Source: Labia minor (lineage: Eukaryota; Arthropoda; Insecta; Dermaptera; Spongiphoridae). From it: 64,000 nt of DNA. The notes under the pieces are model-generated. The model was not told the DNA's origin. It was given only the letters and a program-made list of their open reading frames with translations, and did no database searches. Positions 61,040 through 64,000 of the stretch are shown piece by piece. The stretch spans positions 23,740,720 through 23,804,719 of the forward strand of contig OY720346.1 in NCBI GenBank assembly GCA_963082975.1, given 5' to 3'. The position numbers and the translations under genes were made by a program. Numbering within the stretch: the first letter of the stretch is position 1; every line of letters starts with the position of its first letter.

Positions 61040-61320
61040 TCTGTCCGAAACAAGTCATTAACTAAGAGGAACACGCATGCTTACTAGTTTGGAAGTTGAT
61101 TTCATTTAAGGAACGATTATGGATGACAGGTAAAAAGGTAATGAATTAACATGACTCAAGCAGCAGGCCAACTGCGAACTGCAGCATCGCAGCTGCTTGC
61201 CTTTGGTAACTCACCCTTTCCTTAACTCAGGCAGGTAGGGGGGCCTCTGGCGGATTTTTAGTGTACCATTCCAGATCCGAAGCGCCAATTTCAATTATTT
61301 GACTTTGGGAAATAACCTTA
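61040..61320 (-). promoter_or_regulatory. Lrch 5' UTR/promoter-proximal region
   Basis: A GC-richer block immediately upstream of the Lrch start, distinct from the AT-rich flanks. It contains TGACTCA (61152-61158), an AP-1-type site, and CAGCTG E-box sequence within CGCAGCTGCTTGCC (about 61188-61201). No TATA box is obvious and the transcription start is not determined. The assignment rests on position and composition only. Confidence 0.45.
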
Positions 61321-61529
61321 TATACTTATCTCTTTTTAACTGAAATTAAATTAAATTTATCTATTGTATATATAAATAAATAAATTATTAAAGAATAATA
61401 AGATTATTTTTCGAAATTAAAGAATTTGATAACTTTTACATATTTGATCAACTTACTAAAATAAGACATAATCTGATCCAATTTAATCCATTTATTATTT
61501 CAATAAAAATGATTTTACGTATATATATG

Positions 61530-61721
61530 CAGGGGCGGACTAATGCCTAGGCAACCTAGGCACTTGCCTACGGCCCGTAATTTTTGGGGGCCCGATAATT
61601 AAATAGGCCTACATACTATATGCCAACAGTGGCCTCGCTAAAAAAAGGTAAAATTTTTCTGAAAAATAGGCCTGGAATTACAATGTTGCCTAGGGCCTAC
61701 TTTAGCCTTAGTCCGCCACTA
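61530..61721. mobile_element. hAT-like MITE
   Basis: Left CAGGGGCGGACTAATGCC; right, reversed, TAGTGGCGGACTAAGGC. A second inverted block, GCCTAGGCAAC against GTTGCCTAGGGC, lies inside. No clean 8-base duplication is visible. Resembles the 44818 MITE at the ends (GGCGGA). Confidence 0.65.
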
Positions 61722-62079
61722 ATGACGGATAGGTAATAATAGAAATAAATAATAATTTTAAAATGTGCATCATGTATGAAAAGATGCGTTTCTAACATTT
61801 TTATAAGAATTAATTAAAAAAGTTAAATATAAGGGTATTTGAAATTATTATTATTATTATTAATGGGATATTTTAGAACATTACGCCTCATTAATAATTG
61901 ATTCCAATCTATAAATAATAATAAATAAATAAAATAAATTAATTGTTAAAAGTTATCGTAGTGTAGATTAAAAAAAAAGAGTTGATAAAATCCTATTTAA
62001 TCTTGAACCATATTTCATTTTTAATACTTATTATTATAGACATTAATTATGAAGGCAAAAGGTTTTAGAATGGAACTAA
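61722..62079. other. AT-rich stretch
   Basis: Nothing recognised apart from TTA/ATT runs. Confidence 0.5.
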
Positions 62080-62524
62080 CGAGGGTGGTCTGAAGTTTCC
62101 GACCTAAGCAAGAAAAACGATGTTTTTCAATTTTTTTTTTTTTGTTTTATTTTTCAAAATTCAAGATAATTGAGACCTGTACGATGTCAGCTGAACGTGT
62201 GGGAAATATTTTGCAAAATGAATATGGAAAGCTAGTGCCGCATTTCCTAACGTTAGACCAAAAATTGCTTCGAAAAACCATTTCTCACGACAATTTGGCG
62301 CTGTAGGCGTAATCCAAACGAATTTTTGCGTGGATTCATAACTGTTGATGAGACTTAAATTAAATTAAATCAAATTTAATTAATTAATTAATTAAATTAA
62401 TTAGAACACCGTTATGAGAAATGTATCAGTGTTGATGGAGATTATGTTGAAAAATATAGCAAAAAAAAAAATTTAAAAACATCGTTTTTCTTGGTCAGGT
62501 CGGAAACTTTTCATCGCACCCTCG
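62080..62524 (+). mobile_element. Mariner relic with short transposase fragment
   Basis: Left end CGAGGGTGGTCTGAAGTTTC, right reversed CGAGGGTGCGATGAAAAGTT; both then CCGACCT(A/G) and AAAACGATGTTTTT. Right flank TA; left flank altered. Inside, about 62186-62352, the plus strand encodes SAERVGNILQNEYGKLVPHF, then across a frameshift LRKTISHDNLAL, RRNPNEFLRGFITVDET, the region ending at the first catalytic aspartate of mariner transposases. The rest of the gene is deleted and replaced by an AT-rich run. Not functional. It sits between the two host genes. Confidence 0.8.
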
Positions 62525-62888
62525 TAATAATAATTTTTTTTTGAAAAGAATGAATATTGTAAACTTTCAAAATTAAAACTAATGTGTTGCTTGTTTTAAA
62601 ATATATTAAACTCTTTAATAATATATGTAAAGATTACTATATTATTCTTCACATAAATAATATAATTGTTTTTAAAATAGGCGAAATCATTCATAATAAG
62701 CAAAATAGCTAAAAAAAACTACGTAAATTTTAAAAAATGTTTGAACTTTAATTTACATAAATTATTTAATTAGATTATTAAAGAAAAATATATATGTATA
62801 TATTATATTTGTCAGATGACGTTGTTACTTGTAAAATATTTTCTTAGGATAATAAAATTGAATAATATAATATTATATACATATAATA
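62525..62888. other. AT-rich intergenic stretch
   Basis: Between the mariner relic and a MITE; nothing recognised. Confidence 0.5.
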
Positions 62889-63120
62889 TGTGCCACTCAG
62901 AAGCCACTCTTGAAACTGAGAAAATGAAACTCAAAGTTCAAAGCTTGTAGAAAATTCAGGTTTATTGATTACAGAAAAATGTATTTTGCATTGAAATATT
63001 AAGGAATCATAAAATAGTCACTTTGGCAGCTAAATTTAGAAGCTTCTGTCAGCTTGCAGATTACATTACTAGCAAAATTTTAAAAATTAGAGTTACTCGG
63101 TTTGGCTTCTCAATGGCACA
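62889..63120. mobile_element. MITE between Lrch and mEF-G1
   Basis: Left end TGTGCCACTCAGAAGCCA, right reversed TGTGCCATTGAGAAGCCA, two mismatches in eighteen. Length 232 bp, hAT-like in size, but no target duplication is clear. Interior is non-coding. Confidence 0.7.
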
Positions 63121-63545
63121 TACCTGTATTTATACTAAATTATTATTAATTAAATAAATGTTTTTCTCCAGATAATAAAAACATCAATTTAAATTTAATG
63201 AGTAAGTAAATTTTAATAATTTTAACAAATTATTTTTTTAGATCTACTTTAAAAAACAATAAATGAAATAAATTATGGATAAGAATATAATAAAAAAAAA
63301 GATATATAGATATATGCAAAAGAAATAACATATAATTAATAATATTGTACATAAATAATATAATTTAAAAAAAAATATTTAGTTAAAAATTACAAAATGT
63401 TCAGTAATTATAATCAATTTGACAAAATAATGATCATTATCAACTTTGTGATAATTTATTAGAATTAAATACTGTCAATAAAATTTATAAAATTATGGAA
63501 AAATTTTGTCTCTTTTTATTTTTATCCCTAAAATTTCAATACAAA
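63121..63545. other. mEF-G1 3' UTR and AT-rich intergenic sequence
   Basis: Minus-strand sequence immediately after the mEF-G1 stop, with several A/T-rich possible processing signals; otherwise AT-rich with no further feature. Confidence 0.45.
63515..63520 (-). terminator. Candidate polyadenylation signal of mEF-G1
   Basis: AATAAA on the minus strand about 26 bases after the stop codon. In such AT-rich sequence the motif is frequent, so this is a position-based candidate only. Confidence 0.35.
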
Positions 63546-63674
63546 TCAATTCTTTTTCTTTTTCTGTTCGGGTAAAATCCCTTGACTTTCTTGATATTGT
63601 TTAACAAGTTGTTGTTGTAATTCAGGTTTCACAGGTGAATATCTACAATACTCCATACTGTATTCCGCTTTACC
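63546..63674 (-). CDS. Mitochondrial elongation factor G (mEF-G1), last coding exon
   Basis: 42 codons plus TGA (63546-63548). Begins GKAEYSMEYCRYSPVKPELQ, which matches the GKGE(F/Y)TMEYSRY stretch near the C-terminus of mEF-G1, and ends in LPEQKKKKN, a basic tail like that of animal GFM1 proteins. The acceptor is TTTTAG on the minus strand immediately before GGT AAA (63674). It joins in phase 0 to the exon ending at 63771 across a 96 bp intron. The protein is the GTPase that translocates tRNA and mRNA on the mitochondrial ribosome; the GTPase domain lies beyond the window. GFM2 is excluded because its C-terminus lacks this motif. Confidence 0.9.
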   Translation of the reverse strand, partial: GKAEYSMEYCRYSPVKPELQQQLVKQYQESQGILPEQKKKKN

Positions 63675-63770
63675 CTAAAAGAATATTTAAAGAATATATT
63701 TTAAATAAATTATAAGTAGTTAAGTGAAATTATCTTTTGTAAGATTAAAAATTATTTTAAAATATCAAAC

Positions 63771-63988
63771 CTGTGATAAACTTCTCAAAAGGCCTGCAAA
63801 ACCGAACATTTGATTTAAAGGAATTTCAGCATTTATTGTAAACCAGTCTTGATCATTGGAATCTAGTCCAGTAATAATACCATTTAATTTATTGACTTGA
63901 CCCATTATTGTGCCTTGGAATTCAGTTGGGCCTGTGATTTCTACACTCATAATAGGTTCTAATAGCATCCAAGCTCCACTTTCAAAAA
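63771..63988 (-). CDS. Mitochondrial elongation factor G (mEF-G1), penultimate exon
   Basis: About 72 codons. It starts after a TATAG acceptor (63989-63990) with FESGAWMLLEPIM, then VEITGPTEFQGTIMGQVNKL, NGIITG, and ends LNQMFGFAGLLRSLSQ at 63771 before donor GTTTGA. This is the end of domain IV and the domain V fold of EF-G: LEPIM, EFQG, the NGIITG turn and the PLN-MFG(F/Y) segment are all family hallmarks. The exon begins inside a codon (two bases, TT, belong to a codon split with the upstream exon outside the window). Reading into the intron would give a false 67-codon ORF. No disruption is seen, so the gene is probably functional. Confidence 0.92.
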
Positions 63989-64000
63989 CTATAAAAAAAA

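Overview
The window is eukaryotic, strongly AT-rich and almost entirely non-coding. I see no bacterial features (no operons, no long ORFs). Spliced genes with GT-AG introns, mariner, hAT-like, Helitron and HINE (Helentron-derived) elements, tRNA-headed SINE pieces and fragments of non-LTR retrotransposons point to an arthropod, probably an insect. I cannot narrow it further from sequence alone.

Two host genes can be supported, both at the right end and both on the minus strand. At 63546-63988 are the last two coding exons of mitochondrial elongation factor G (mEF-G1/GFM1), which continues beyond the right edge. About 2.5 kb downstream of its stop codon is the first coding exon (60793-61039) of a leucine-rich-repeat/calponin-homology scaffold gene (Lrch). 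It has a His-rich N-terminus, an in-frame upstream stop and a phase-1 GTAAGA donor. No later Lrch exon was found, so the remaining 60 kb is probably its very long first intron, though part could be intergenic.

The left 60 kb is AT-rich filler carrying many mobile-element relics. Main layers, left to right: a hairpin-rich ~100 bp minisatellite and primer-binding-site-like leader repeats (3.2-3.9 kb); nine copies of three HINE families sharing one architecture (5' hairpin, subterminal inverted repeat, internal microsatellite, 3' inverted repeat plus A-run), one copy nested inside another at 25-26 kb; several mariner relics (10.8, 13, 47.9, 62 kb); five Helitron 3' termini with twin GC hairpins and CTAG (18.5, 32.8, 37.6, 43.4, 56.5 kb), of which two elements are complete with 5' TC ends; hAT-type MITEs, two with perfect 8-bp target duplications (44.8 and 47.6 kb); a Harbinger-like MITE at 41.8-43.6 kb that has been split by a Helitron; and a decayed Helitron Rep/helicase coding fragment (39.6 kb).

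A recurrent theme is nesting. A non-LTR reverse-transcriptase tail carries a small MITE, sits inside a Helitron, and in one case that Helitron sits inside a Harbinger-like MITE. No complete autonomous transposon was found, so replication proteins must be supplied from elsewhere. I found no defence system, CRISPR array or gene cluster; the most distinctive material is the architecture and stacking of the mobile elements.
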